NCBI RefSeq assembly: GCF_008801605.1 | Contig: NZ_VZPJ01000002.1 | Location: 372,001-436,000, forward strand | DNA: 64,000 nucleotides | Direction of reading: 5' to 3' | Source: Pseudomonas brassicacearum subsp. brassicacearum | GTDB lineage: Bacteria; Pseudomonadota; Gammaproteobacteria; Pseudomonadales; Pseudomonadaceae | Shown: one piece after another, positions 39,361-48,042 of the stretch | Layout of the letters: each line of letters starts with the position of its first letter | Numbering within the stretch: position 1 is the stretch's first letter | The notes under the pieces: model-generated | What the model was told of the DNA's origin: nothing | The model's input: only the letters and a program-made list of their open reading frames with translations | Database searches by the model: none | Program-made: the position numbers and the translations under genes

Positions 39361-40604
39361 AGCGTCTCTACGTGATTCTGTTCGTGGTCATCGCTGCTGC
39401 TGCCTTGCTGGGCGTGGCGATTGCCGAGCATTCGGGTTACGTGCTGGTGGCGTACAAGAACTTCCGTTATGAAGCCGGCCTGTGGGTCACCCTGGCGCTG
39501 GTGGCGGTGCTCTGGCTGCTATGGCGAGGTCTGAGGGCGCTGATTGGGCTGGTGACTACGTCGAGTGGTGTGGTCAACCCGTGGTCGCGGCGCAACCGCA
39601 GCCGGCGGGTGCAAGTGGCGATCGAGCACGGCCAGTTGGACCTGGCCGAAGGTCGCTGGGCCAGTGCCCAAAGACACCTGCATCGTGCCGCCGAAGCCGA
39701 GCGCCAGCCGCTGCTGTATTACCTCGGTGCCGCCCGTGCGGCCAACGAACAAGGTCTCTACGAACAGAGCGACAGTTTGCTCGAACGCGCCCTGGAGCGT
39801 CAGCCCCAGGCGGAGTTGGCCATTGCCCTGACGCACGCACAACTGCAGACGGACCGAGGCGACACGGACGGCGCATTGACCACGCTGCAGGCCATGCATG
39901 AGCGTCATCCCCATAACGTCCAGGTCCTGCGCCAACTGCAACGACTGCATCAGCAGCGCGGCGACTGGTCGGCATTGATCCGACTGTTGCCGGAGCTGCG
40001 CAAGGACAAGGTCCTGCCACCGGCTGAACTGGCGGAACTGGAGCGTCGTGCCTGGGGCGAAAATCTCACCCTGGCAGCCCACCGTGAGGAGGATGGCAGC
40101 GTCGGTTTGCAGTCGCTCAATCGCGCCTGGCAACAACTGACCTCCGCGCAGCGCCAGGAGTCGGCGCTGGTGCTGGCCTATGCCGAGCAGTTGCGCCAGT
40201 TGGGGGCCCAGGTCGAGGCCGAAGAAGTACTGCGAAGTGCGCTCAAGCGTCACTATGACAGCCATCTGGCGCGCTTGTATGGGTTGGTCCGGGGCAATGA
40301 TCCGGTCCGCCAGTTGCAAACGGCCGAAGGCTGGCTCAAGGATCATCCGGCCGATCCAAGCCTGTTGCTGACCTTGGGGCGCCTATGCCTGCAGAGCAGT
40401 TTGTGGGGCAAGGCGCGGGACTATCTGGAAAGCAGCCTGCGCGTCCAACGCAATCCCGAAGCCTGTGCTGAACTGGCGCGATTGCTGGCGCAACTGGGGG
40501 ATGCCGAGCGCAGCAACCAGTTGTTTCAGGAGGGGTTGGGGCTGCTGGACGAGCGCCTGCTGGCCGCGCCGTTGCCGGTTCCGGCCCAGGTGTTGTCCAC
40601 TTGA
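39357..40604 (+). CDS. hemY: HemY, TPR membrane protein of the haem operon
   Basis: A 415-residue inner-membrane protein: two N-terminal helices (LYVILFVVIAAAALLGVAIA and GLWVTLALVAVLWLLWRGL) characteristic of the HemY N-terminal domain, followed by tetratricopeptide-type helical repeats. ATG overlaps the hemX TGA (ATGA). Conserved partner of hemX in gammaproteobacteria; despite the name it is not the protoporphyrinogen oxidase of Bacillus, and its exact role in haem synthesis is unresolved. Confidence 0.92.
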   Translation: MKRLYVILFVVIAAAALLGVAIAEHSGYVLVAYKNFRYEAGLWVTLALVAVLWLLWRGLRALIGLVTTSSGVVNPWSRRNRSRRVQVAIEHGQLDLAEGRWASAQRHLHRAAEAERQPLLYYLGAARAANEQGLYEQSDSLLERALERQPQAELAIALTHAQLQTDRGDTDGALTTLQAMHERHPHNVQVLRQLQRLHQQRGDWSALIRLLPELRKDKVLPPAELAELERRAWGENLTLAAHREEDGSVGLQSLNRAWQQLTSAQRQESALVLAYAEQLRQLGAQVEAEEVLRSALKRHYDSHLARLYGLVRGNDPVRQLQTAEGWLKDHPADPSLLLTLGRLCLQSSLWGKARDYLESSLRVQRNPEACAELARLLAQLGDAERSNQLFQEGLGLLDERLLAAPLPVPAQVLST

Positions 40605-40632
40605 GATGAGTCATTGTGGCGCGCCTGTACGG

Positions 40633-40717
40633 GTGGGAGCAAAGCTTGCTCGCGAAACAGGCGCCTCGGTTTCTGAAGGACCGCGTCGTCTTCATCGCGG
40701 GCAAGCCTTGCTCCCAC
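40633..40717. repeat. REPIN, GTGGGAGCAAAGCTTGC subfamily
   Basis: GTGGGAGCAAAGCTTGCTCG at the left and GGCAAGCCTTGCTCCCAC at the right, with the same GCGCCTCGGTT spacer motif as the repeat at 28481. The remainder of the 40605-40908 gap holds no gene except the dsbB leader. Confidence 0.9.
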
Positions 40718-40873
40718 TGGTGATACCCGTTTGTTTTTGGGGCTTTGGTCATGCCATCAGTAAAGTCCTACAGTCCATCGCGCTGAATCCTCTTTGGCCT
40801 GTCGGGAATTCCCTACATCCCTGGTGAAGTGTCTGCGCGGGCCTGCCTTGAAAGGCCCGAGGGCTTTCCTCTA

Positions 40874-40901
40874 CCGTAACTGCTTGTCTCTTCTGTTACG
40901 G
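40874..40901 (+). promoter_or_regulatory. hairpin CCGTAAC/GTTACGG in the dsbB leader
   Basis: Perfect 7-base arms separated by 14 bases; the right arm contains the GG of the dsbB ribosome site (GGAACCGCC before ATG at 40909). Could hide the ribosome site or be an operator. Confidence 0.35.
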
Positions 40902-40908
40902 AACCGCC

Positions 40909-41451
40909 ATGTCTTTGGCCAGCTCACGCTTCTTGTTTTTCATGGCTTCCATCGCCGCAGCCCTGGCTTTGGGCATCGCCACTTATCTGGAATATTCGGT
41001 CGGCCTGACGCCTTGCAGCCTGTGTGTCTTGCAGCGGTTGTGTCTGATGCTGCTCCTGGTGAACAGCCTTGTGGCATGCGTACACGGTCCAGGCCAAAGA
41101 GGCAGTCTCTTCTATGGCGCGGCAGGGTTGGTTTTTGCGACGGGGGGAATGACCCTGGCATGGCGTCAGGTCTTGATGCAAAGCCATTCGTTCGAGCCGT
41201 TTCCTGATTGTATTGCCCAGCCCAAGCTGATGGATTCGTGGTGGTGCGCGTTGCATCGCGTCCTCGACGGCGCGGTCGATTGCGCGAACATCACCTGGAC
41301 GCTGTTCGACCTGAGTATCCCCGAATGGAGCCTGTTGTTTTTTCTCGCGGTGTCCAGCGCGATGGCCTATCTACTGCTGCGCCTTGCCTGGAGTGCTCTG
41401 GTACGACCGCTCAGCGGCGATACGTCGCAGATGCTCAGGGCCGTGGATTAA
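40909..41451 (+). CDS. dsbB: disulfide bond formation protein DsbB family
   Basis: A 180-residue inner-membrane quinone reductase that reoxidises DsbA. Four hydrophobic helices; first periplasmic loop with CSLC in LTPCSLCVLQRL and second loop with Cys in FPDCIAQPK and further cysteines in WWCALHRV and DCANIT. P. aeruginosa has two DsbB proteins; the one beside hemY is called DsbB1/DsbH (PA5256), matching this position. Confidence 0.92.
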   Translation: MSLASSRFLFFMASIAAALALGIATYLEYSVGLTPCSLCVLQRLCLMLLLVNSLVACVHGPGQRGSLFYGAAGLVFATGGMTLAWRQVLMQSHSFEPFPDCIAQPKLMDSWWCALHRVLDGAVDCANITWTLFDLSIPEWSLLFFLAVSSAMAYLLLRLAWSALVRPLSGDTSQMLRAVD

Positions 41452-41625
41452 ACACTTGTATGAACTTTATCTCCTGCGTACCTTGAAGCCATTGTCGTGC
41501 GGGCATAATCTGGCCCGCACGTGTTATTGGAATTGTGCCGCTCGATCATGTTGTGTCTGGCTTGTCCCTGATCATCAGGCGTGCACAGGCTGCGAGTGGC
41601 ATGACTCACAAGGGAAGAAATCACC

Positions 41626-42084
41626 ATGCTCGAAAGTTGTCAGAATGCTCAGGAACGCTGGGGTGGGGTGCATCTGCTGATCGATCGTTGGTTGCAGGAG
41701 CGTCACGAACTGGTTCGGGCCTACGATGCCCTCGGCGATAAGCCTGAAGCGCTGAGCGAAAGCCGCAAACCCTTGCAGGAATTCTGCGGTGTGCTGGTCG
41801 ACTATGTGTCTGCCGGTCATTTCGAGATCTACGAACAACTGACGGGCGAGGCCAAGGCCTTCAACGACAAGCGCGGCCTGGAACTGGCCGAGCAGATCTA
41901 CCCGCGCATCGATGTCATCACCGAAAAGCTGCTGGCGTTCAACGACCTCTGCGATGAAGGCAAGTGCGTAGCGGAAAAATTCAAGGAGCTGGGCGGCTTG
42001 CTGCATGAACGTTTCGAACTGGAAGACTGCCTGATCGAAGTGCTGCACAACGCTCACAAGGAAGAAGCTGCGGTCCAGGCCTGA
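41626..42084 (+). CDS. algQ: anti-sigma-70 factor Rsd/AlgQ
   Basis: A 152-residue helical protein of the Rsd/AlgQ family. It opens [30 protein letters not shown], identical in layout to P. aeruginosa AlgQ (PA5255), which binds domain 4 of sigma-70 and favours alternative sigma factors, influencing alginate and siderophore genes. Monocistronic, ending in a bidirectional terminator shared with the convergent FKBP gene. Confidence 0.95.
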   Translation: MLESCQNAQERWGGVHLLIDRWLQERHELVRAYDALGDKPEALSESRKPLQEFCGVLVDYVSAGHFEIYEQLTGEAKAFNDKRGLELAEQIYPRIDVITEKLLAFNDLCDEGKCVAEKFKELGGLLHERFELEDCLIEVLHNAHKEEAAVQA

Positions 42085-42100
42085 GGGTTTCGCGGTCATG

Positions 42101-42132
42101 AAAAAACGGTGCGCATTGCGCACCGTTTTTTA
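42101..42132. terminator. bidirectional terminator between algQ and the FKBP gene
   Basis: AAAAAACGGTGCGC / GCGCACCGTTTTTT hairpin with an ATT-type loop; A and T runs on both sides suit both converging transcripts. Confidence 0.93.
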
Positions 42133-42143
42133 TTGGGCCCGCG

Positions 42144-42809
42144 TCAGGTCGTCGCGCCCAGCAATTCGATTTCAAACACCAGTGGCGTGTACGGCGGGAT
42201 CACATCTCCCGCCCCTTCGGCGCCATAGGCCAGGGTCGACGGAATCACCAGCCGCCATTTTGCGCCTACCGGCATTTGCGGCAATGCACTGCGCCAACCG
42301 TCAATCACGCTGTCGAGGTTGAACCACTGTGCCTGGTGGTTGGAATCGAATACGGTGCCGTCCGGCAATCGACCGGTATACAGCACCTGGACTTTGCCGT
42401 GAGGGCCGGCTTTCGCGCCGTGGCCTGGCTTGATCTCGGTCAGCAGGATGCCGTCTGCGAGTTGCTGGACGCCGGGACGGTTCTTTTCTTCGTTGAGAAA
42501 TTTCTGCTCCGTTTTCAACGCGGCTTCGATCTGCGGCGTCGTCGATTGCGAATTCAGTTGTGCCTGGTGCTCGGCGAGGATCTGTTCGATGCGTTCATCC
42601 TTGAGGGCCAGCGGCTTGCCCAGGTAGGCCTGTTGCAAGCCTTCGACCAAGGCTTTGATCTGCAGGTCCGGCACGTCCTGACGCAGGCGTTCGCCAAGGC
42701 TTGCGCCCAGGCTGTAAGCCAAATCGTGGGCATCGTTTGCGTTGGTTTTTTCAACGGCCTGGACCGTGGAGCAAGCCATGCACAGGAATAAAAACAGGTG
42801 ACGCGACAT
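42144..42809 (-). CDS. FKBP-type peptidyl-prolyl isomerase, exported
   Basis: A 221-residue isomerase. Signal peptide (MSRHLFLFLCMACSTVQA), N-terminal dimerisation helices (LAYSLGASLGERLRQ... ALVEGLQQAYLGKPL) and a C-terminal FKBP domain (about 130-220: VQVLYTGRLPDGTVFDSN, MPVGAKWRLVIPSTLAYG, IPPYTPLVFEIELL), the architecture of FkpA/Mip/FklB. ATG at 42809 follows CCGGAGAG. Probably periplasmic folding factor; position as PA5254. Confidence 0.92.
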   Translation of the reverse strand: MSRHLFLFLCMACSTVQAVEKTNANDAHDLAYSLGASLGERLRQDVPDLQIKALVEGLQQAYLGKPLALKDERIEQILAEHQAQLNSQSTTPQIEAALKTEQKFLNEEKNRPGVQQLADGILLTEIKPGHGAKAGPHGKVQVLYTGRLPDGTVFDSNHQAQWFNLDSVIDGWRSALPQMPVGAKWRLVIPSTLAYGAEGAGDVIPPYTPLVFEIELLGATT

Positions 42810-43000
42810 GTGTGCTCTCCGGCCTCGAATCGAGGAATTATGCCAGTGCCGATATCTATAGAGGTGGATTGCCAAGGCACTGGCGCAGAAGATTTTTCGT
42901 CTCTTGCAACGCAACGTCTTGTGTACTGTCAACATGCCCTAGCGGCGGTTGAAGCAGAGGTCTAGTATGAGCCGCACTCACGTCAGTCAGGAGGTAAACC

Positions 43001-44164
43001 ATGTCGGCCACCAAGAAGCCTGTAAACACTCCGTTGCACTTGCTCCAACAACTCTCGGGCAGCCTGCTCGAACATCTGGAAAATGCCTGCTCCCAAGCCC
43101 TGGCTGATGCTGAAAAACTGCTCGCCAAACTTGAAAAACAACGCGGCAAAGCGCAGGAAAAACTGCACAAGTCGCGCACCAAATTGCAAGACGCAGCCAC
43201 CGCTGGCAAGGCCAAGGCACAAGCCAAGGCCAAAGATGTCGTGAAAGAACTCGAAGACCTGCTCGATGCCTTGAAGGATCGTCAGTCCGAGACCCGCACC
43301 TACATTCTGCAACTCAAGCGTGATGCCCAGGAAAGCCTGAAACTGGCCCAGGGTGTCGGTCGCGTGCAGGAGGCCGCAGGCAAGGCGCTGACGCTTCGTG
43401 CTGCCAAGCCTGTCGCTGTATCGGCCAAGAAGCCGGCGGCTAAACCCGTCGCGGCAAAAGCTCCGGCCAAAGTCGCTGCCAAGCCTGCGGCCAAAGCACC
43501 GGCCAAAGCTGCCAGCAAGCCTGCTGCCAAGCCGGTCGCTGCCAGCGCTGCAAAACCTGCGGCAAAAAAACCAGTCGTCAAAGCTGCGGCCAAGCCTGCC
43601 GCAAAAACGGCGGCCGCTAAACCTGCTGCCGCCAAGCCTGCTGTAAAAGCTGCTGCTAAACCAGCCGCCAAACCTGCGGCAAAAGTTGCAGCCAAACCTG
43701 CCGCGACGAAAACCGCTGCCGCTAAACCTGCTGCCAAAGCGGCGGTAAAAGCCACTGCAAAACCTGCTGCCGCCAAGCCGGCTGCCAAACCAGCAGCAAC
43801 CAAAACGGCTGCGGCCAAGCCTGCTGCGAAAACGGCTGCCAAGCCAGTCGCTGCCAAAGCACCCGCCAAAGTAGCGGCTAAACCCGCCGCTAAACCCGCC
43901 GCCAAACCGGCTGCGGCCAAGCCTGCTGCTGCGAAGCCAACGGCTGCCAAACCAGCCGCCGCGAAGCCAGCCGCCAAGCCCGCAGCGAAACCGGCCGTGA
44001 AAAAGCCAGTCGCTGCAAAACCTGCGACTGCGCCAGCTGCCAAGCCAGCGGCTCCGGCTCCGACCGCGGCACCGGCTCCAACCGCCAGCACTCCGGCTGC
44101 GGCGACCAGCCCATCCGCCGCCGTTGCGCCGAGCACCAGCAGCACCCCAACCAGCGCTTCCTAA
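43001..44164 (+). CDS. algP: histone H1-like regulatory protein AlgP
   Basis: A 387-residue protein. Residues 1-130 are a helical coiled coil (LHLLQQLSGSLLEHLENAC, LLAKLEKQRGKAQEKLHK). Residues about 135-375 are made almost entirely of KPAAKPAA-type repeats like eukaryotic histone H1 and P. aeruginosa AlgP (PA5253). It probably binds DNA non-specifically; in P. aeruginosa it affects algD transcription. Ribosome site AGGAGG precedes the ATG. Repeat number is expected to vary between strains. Confidence 0.94.
   Translation: MSATKKPVNTPLHLLQQLSGSLLEHLENACSQALADAEKLLAKLEKQRGKAQEKLHKSRTKLQDAATAGKAKAQAKAKDVVKELEDLLDALKDRQSETRTYILQLKRDAQESLKLAQGVGRVQEAAGKALTLRAAKPVAVSAKKPAAKPVAAKAPAKVAAKPAAKAPAKAASKPAAKPVAASAAKPAAKKPVVKAAAKPAAKTAAAKPAAAKPAVKAAAKPAAKPAAKVAAKPAATKTAAAKPAAKAAVKATAKPAAAKPAAKPAATKTAAAKPAAKTAAKPVAAKAPAKVAAKPAAKPAAKPAAAKPAAAKPTAAKPAAAKPAAKPAAKPAVKKPVAAKPATAPAAKPAAPAPTAAPAPTASTPAAATSPSAAVAPSTSSTPTSAS
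43400..44080 (+). repeat. degenerate tandem repeat encoding KPAAK units in algP
   Basis: Dozens of 12-15 base units of the type AAA-CCT-GCT-GCC-AAG with synonymous variation. The reverse strand of the same tract stays open for about 280 codons because of this periodicity. Confidence 0.9.
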
Positions 44165-44625
44165 GTGCCGGACACCGCGACGCGCAGCTGATGCAGCGCG
44201 TCGCGGCTCGCTGGCCCGGCATTCGCCGCCAGCCCTTGCAGCCATTGCGCTGAATCGTTCTGTTGTATCCCAGGCCAATCCTTGGCCAGTGCTTCCAATC
44301 GTTCCAGCAATTGCCGTTCGGCTGCCAACTCCAGTTGTTTGACTTGCTCGCGCAGGTCATTGAGTGCCGTGTCCTGGAGGGCACTGGTTTTCCATTGGCT
44401 GCGAAGCGTACGCAGTGGCCGCACCACCTCGGCATCCCACGGCTCGGCCAATAGTCGAAGCTGCTGCAGCCTGTGTTCATTGCAGGCCACGCCGCGCTGC
44501 GCCAGCCACAGGCCACAAAGCAGCAGGCAGACGTTGGCGCCCGCGTCTTGCGACGCCAGGCAGGCGGGCTCTACGCCAGGCTTGGCATAGAGGTCGAGGG
44601 AAAAGCTCCACAGGTCTGGGGACAT
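44161..44625 (-). CDS. TIGR02444 family protein
   Basis: A 154-residue helical protein with the family opening LWSFSLDLYAKPGVEPACLASQD and VCLLLCGLWLAQRG. TIGR02444 proteins are conserved in pseudomonads beside algP, function unknown. The stop overlaps the algP stop by 4 bases (convergent). Divergent to the ABC-F gene, with 50 bases between the starts. Confidence 0.85.
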   Translation of the reverse strand: MSPDLWSFSLDLYAKPGVEPACLASQDAGANVCLLLCGLWLAQRGVACNEHRLQQLRLLAEPWDAEVVRPLRTLRSQWKTSALQDTALNDLREQVKQLELAAERQLLERLEALAKDWPGIQQNDSAQWLQGLAANAGPASRDALHQLRVAVSGT

Positions 44626-44675
44626 CGTGCTACTCGCGCCAGTTGCGAGCGAAGCTGGTAGACTCCGCCGCCATT

Positions 44676-46586
44676 ATGATCCGACTTCAGAACCTGACTT
44701 TACAGCGTGGCCCGCAACGTCTGCTAGAAGACGCCGAGCTGACCCTGCACGCCGGCCACAAAGCCGGCCTCATCGGTGCCAACGGCGCCGGCAAATCGAG
44801 CCTGTTCGCCTTGCTGCGAGGCGAGCTACACCCGGACTCGGGTGATTGCCTGTTGCCGTCCGATTGGCGCATCGCCCACATGCGCCAGGAGGTCGACACC
44901 CTCGAGCGCCTGGCGGTGGACTACGTGCTCGATGGCGACCTGCGCCTGCGCCAGGTGCAACGTGACCTGGCTGCGGCCGAAGCGGCCCACGACGGTGCCG
45001 CACAGGCCCGCCTGCACGCGGAACTCGACAGTGCCGACGGCTACACCGCCGATGCCCGTGCGCGCAAATTGCTCGCCGGCCTGGGCTTTACCAATGAGCA
45101 GATGGATCGCCAGGTCGGGGACTTCTCCGGTGGCTGGCGGATGCGCCTGAACTTGGCCCAGGCCTTGATGTGTCCTTCGGATCTGCTGTTGCTCGATGAG
45201 CCGACCAACCACTTGGACCTCGACGCTATCATCTGGCTCGAAGACTGGCTCAAGAGTTACCCGGGCACGCTGCTGCTGATTTCCCACGACCGTGATTTCC
45301 TCGACGCGGTGGTGGATCACGTGGCCCATGTCGATCAGCGCAAGCTCACCTTGTACCGCGGCGGCTACAGCGCCTTCGAGCGTGCGCGTGCCGAACGCCT
45401 GGCCCAGCAACAGCAGGCCTACGAGAAGCAACAGGCGCAACGTGCGCACATGGAAAGCTACATCGCCCGCTTCAAGGCCCAGGCCACCAAGGCGCGCCAG
45501 GCCCAGAGCCGGATCAAGGCGCTGGAGCGGATGGAAGAGTTGTCGGCGGCCCACGTCGATTCGCCGTTCGATTTTGTCTTCCGCGAATCGACCAAGATTT
45601 CCAGCCCGTTGATCGACCTGTCCGACGCGCGCCTGGGCTACGGCGACAAGACCGTGCTGGAGAAGGTCAAGCTGCAACTGACCCCGGGTGCGCGGATCGG
45701 TCTGCTGGGCCCCAACGGTGCCGGTAAGTCGACCCTGATCAAGAACCTTTCCGGTGAACTCGAGCCACTGGCCGGGCGTCTCACCCGGGGCGAGAACACG
45801 GTGGTCGGCTACTTCGCCCAGCATCAGCTCGATTCCCTGGATTCCAAGGCCAGCCCGCTGTTGCACCTGCAACGCCTGGCGCCGACCGAGCGCGAGCAGG
45901 TTCTGCGGGATTTCCTCGGCGGTTTCGATTTCCGCGGGGCGCGCATCGACGAGCCGGTGCTGAATTTCTCCGGTGGCGAAAAGGCGCGCCTGGCGCTGGC
46001 GTTGATCGCTTGGGGCCGGCCAAACCTGTTGCTGCTCGACGAACCGACCAACCACCTGGACCTGGAGATGCGCCTGGCTTTGACCATGGCCTTGCAGGAA
46101 TTCAGTGGCGCGGTGCTGGTGGTGTCCCACGATCGGCATTTGCTCAAGAGCACCACGGATAACTTCTTCCTGGTGGCCGATGGCAAGGTCGAGGAATTCG
46201 ACGGCGACCTGGAAGACTACGCCCGTTGGCTGGTGGAATACCGTCAGCGCAACGCGCCGGTCAGCAGCACGCCGGTCAACCCGGACAAGACCGACAAGAA
46301 AGCCCAACGGCAGGCCGCCGCCGCATTGCGCCAGCAACTGGCGCCGCACAAGCGTGAGGCCGACAAGCTCGAAGCCGAGCTGGGCAAGCTGCATGAAAAA
46401 CTGCAGAAGATCGAAACCAGCCTTGGCGACAGTGGTCTCTACGAGGCGGCGCGCAAAGATGAGTTGCGCGACTTGCTGGCCGAGCAGGCCAAGCTGAAGG
46501 TTCGGGAAGCGGAGCTCGAGGAGGCGTGGATGCAAGCGCTGGAACTGCTGGAAAACCTGCAAGCGGAGCTGGAGGCGTTGTCCTGA
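44676..46586 (+). CDS. yheS: ABC-F family ATPase YheS-like
   Basis: A 636-residue soluble protein with two ABC domains and no membrane segments. First Walker A GANGAGKSSLFALL (about 36) with DFSGGWRMRLNLAQAL and LLLLDEPTNHLDL; arm/linker region LAQQQQAYEKQQAQRAHMES; second Walker A GPNGAGKSTLIKNL (about 348) with NFSGGEKARLALAL; C-terminal coiled coil. Closely follows E. coli YheS, a ribosome-associated factor relieving translational stalling. ATG at 44676 is set by the first domain; position as PA5252. Confidence 0.93.
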   Translation: MIRLQNLTLQRGPQRLLEDAELTLHAGHKAGLIGANGAGKSSLFALLRGELHPDSGDCLLPSDWRIAHMRQEVDTLERLAVDYVLDGDLRLRQVQRDLAAAEAAHDGAAQARLHAELDSADGYTADARARKLLAGLGFTNEQMDRQVGDFSGGWRMRLNLAQALMCPSDLLLLDEPTNHLDLDAIIWLEDWLKSYPGTLLLISHDRDFLDAVVDHVAHVDQRKLTLYRGGYSAFERARAERLAQQQQAYEKQQAQRAHMESYIARFKAQATKARQAQSRIKALERMEELSAAHVDSPFDFVFRESTKISSPLIDLSDARLGYGDKTVLEKVKLQLTPGARIGLLGPNGAGKSTLIKNLSGELEPLAGRLTRGENTVVGYFAQHQLDSLDSKASPLLHLQRLAPTEREQVLRDFLGGFDFRGARIDEPVLNFSGGEKARLALALIAWGRPNLLLLDEPTNHLDLEMRLALTMALQEFSGAVLVVSHDRHLLKSTTDNFFLVADGKVEEFDGDLEDYARWLVEYRQRNAPVSSTPVNPDKTDKKAQRQAAAALRQQLAPHKREADKLEAELGKLHEKLQKIETSLGDSGLYEAARKDELRDLLAEQAKLKVREAELEEAWMQALELLENLQAELEALS

Positions 46587-47167
46587 TGGAAGCGTTGGCG
46601 TTGCCTGTACCCGTCATGTGGATCGAGCCGATCTGGCTGGGTGTGCAAATCCTGCTGATCCTGCTGGCCGGTTATGTCGCGCAGCGTGTCGTGGCGCGGG
46701 CCCTTACCGGCCTGGGTGAGCGTTACCCGTTCCCACCCCAACTGGTCATTATCCTGCGGGGTGTGCTGCGCTGGCTGATCATGGGCACTGCGGTGCTGGT
46801 GGTGCTCGAGCGCTTGGGCGTCTCGGCCACGGTGCTATGGACCGCATTGTCGGGCTTCGTCGCGGTGGCAGCGGTGGCGTTCTTTGCCATCTGGAGCGTG
46901 CTGTCGAACCTGTTCTGCGCCGTTTTGATCTACACCGTCGGACCGTTTCGCCTGGGCGATGTGGTCGAGTTGGTGGACACCACCGACAAGCCCGGCATCA
47001 AGGGACGCGTGGTGGCGATCAATCTGCTGTACACCACACTGATCGAGCCCGAGGAACTCGGCACCGGCAGCGCCATGGTGCAAGTACCCAACAGCCTGTT
47101 CTTCCAGCGTTCGGTGCGGCGCTGGCGCGGCAGCGAGGCGTTTCCGGTGGGTGGTTTCGTCGAGTAA
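46586..47167 (+). CDS. small MscS-family mechanosensitive channel
   Basis: A 193-residue membrane protein: helices WIEPIWLGVQILLILLAGYV, ILRGVLRWLIMGTAVLVVL and the pore-lining FVAVAAVAFFAIWSVLSNLFCAVLI, then the MscS beta domain (FRLGDVVELVDTT, GIKGRVVAINLLYTTL, VPNSLFFQRSVRRW). It lacks the extra C-terminal domain of full MscS. ATG overlaps the yheS TGA by one base (TGATG), so the two are co-translated; this matches PA5251. Confidence 0.88.
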   Translation: MEALALPVPVMWIEPIWLGVQILLILLAGYVAQRVVARALTGLGERYPFPPQLVIILRGVLRWLIMGTAVLVVLERLGVSATVLWTALSGFVAVAAVAFFAIWSVLSNLFCAVLIYTVGPFRLGDVVELVDTTDKPGIKGRVVAINLLYTTLIEPEELGTGSAMVQVPNSLFFQRSVRRWRGSEAFPVGGFVE

Positions 47168-47309
47168 GGGACTGCTGCGCAGCCCAGCGGGGGCAAGCTC
47201 CCTTGCCACGGTGTTCAAGCCGGCTTAAGTGCTTGCGCAAAAAACGGTGGTCAACGGCCTGGCGGCGCATTAGCTTAGTCGTTTCGATGAATCCGAGCTG
47301 AGGTGTGCA

Positions 47310-47942
47310 ATGTTGCTGGAAACATGGCTGGCGTTTTTTGCCGCATGTTGGGTGATCAGTCTTTCCCCTGGTGCCGGTGCCATTGCATCGATGTCCAGTG
47401 GCTTGCGCTACGGCTTCTGGCGCGGTTACTGGAACGCCTTGGGCCTGCAATTGGGCCTGGCGTTGCAAATCGTGATCGTCGCCGCCGGTGTTGGCGCGAT
47501 CCTCACTGCGTCGGCCACTGCGTTCTATGCAATCAAATGGTTCGGCGTGGCCTACCTGGTCTACCTGGGGGTCAAACAGTGGCGAGCCATTCCCGGTGAA
47601 ATGACCGACGATACGGGCCCGCGGCCCATCGGCAAGCCCTTGGCGCTGGTTTTTCGCGGCTTCCTGGTCAACATCAGCAACCCCAAGGCGCTGGTGTTCA
47701 TGCTGGCGGTGTTGCCGCAGTTCATCAATCCCCATGCCCCGTTGATCCAGCAATACCTGATCCTGGGTGTAACGATGGTCGTGGTCGATCTCATCGTCAT
47801 GGCCGGGTACACCGGGCTGGCGTCCAAAGTCCTGCGGTTGTTGCGCACCCCGAAACAGCAACGGCGAATGAACCGTGCCTTCGCGGGTATGTTCATTGGC
47901 GCGGCGGGTTTGCTGGCGACGATTCGCAAGGCTGCGGCGTAA
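47310..47942 (+). CDS. LysE/RhtB family amino-acid exporter
   Basis: A 210-residue exporter with six hydrophobic helices. Family motif SLSPGAGAIASMSSGLRYG near the N-terminus and FLVNISNPKALVFMLAVLPQFI in the middle. Members export homoserine, threonine, lysine or leucine; which one cannot be told here. ATG at 47310 has GAGGTG upstream. Confidence 0.9.
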   Translation: MLLETWLAFFAACWVISLSPGAGAIASMSSGLRYGFWRGYWNALGLQLGLALQIVIVAAGVGAILTASATAFYAIKWFGVAYLVYLGVKQWRAIPGEMTDDTGPRPIGKPLALVFRGFLVNISNPKALVFMLAVLPQFINPHAPLIQQYLILGVTMVVVDLIVMAGYTGLASKVLRLLRTPKQQRRMNRAFAGMFIGAAGLLATIRKAAA

Positions 47943-47967
47943 AACAAAACCCGTGGCGAGGTTACTT

Positions 47968-48010
47968 TGTGGGAGCAAGCCTTGCTCCCACATAGCCTTG
48001 CTCCCACAAG
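47968..48010. repeat. collapsed REP cluster
   Basis: GTGGGAGCAAGCCTTGCTCCCAC forms a tight palindrome, followed by another half CCTTGCTCCCACAAG. It looks like two REP elements reduced to their tips. Confidence 0.75.
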
Positions 48011-48042
48011 ACCTCTGCGCCACAGAGCATTCGCTCAGTGAT

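Noticed and set aside
43300..44145. 281-codon minus-strand frame opposite algP
   Set aside because: Product is an Ala/Gly/Leu monotony produced by the KPAAK repeat of algP; no ribosome site or family.
47168..47309. possible REP remnant (GCGGGGGCAAGCTCCCTTGCCACGGTG) before the LysE gene
   Set aside because: Only one degenerate half; too weak to list as a repeat.
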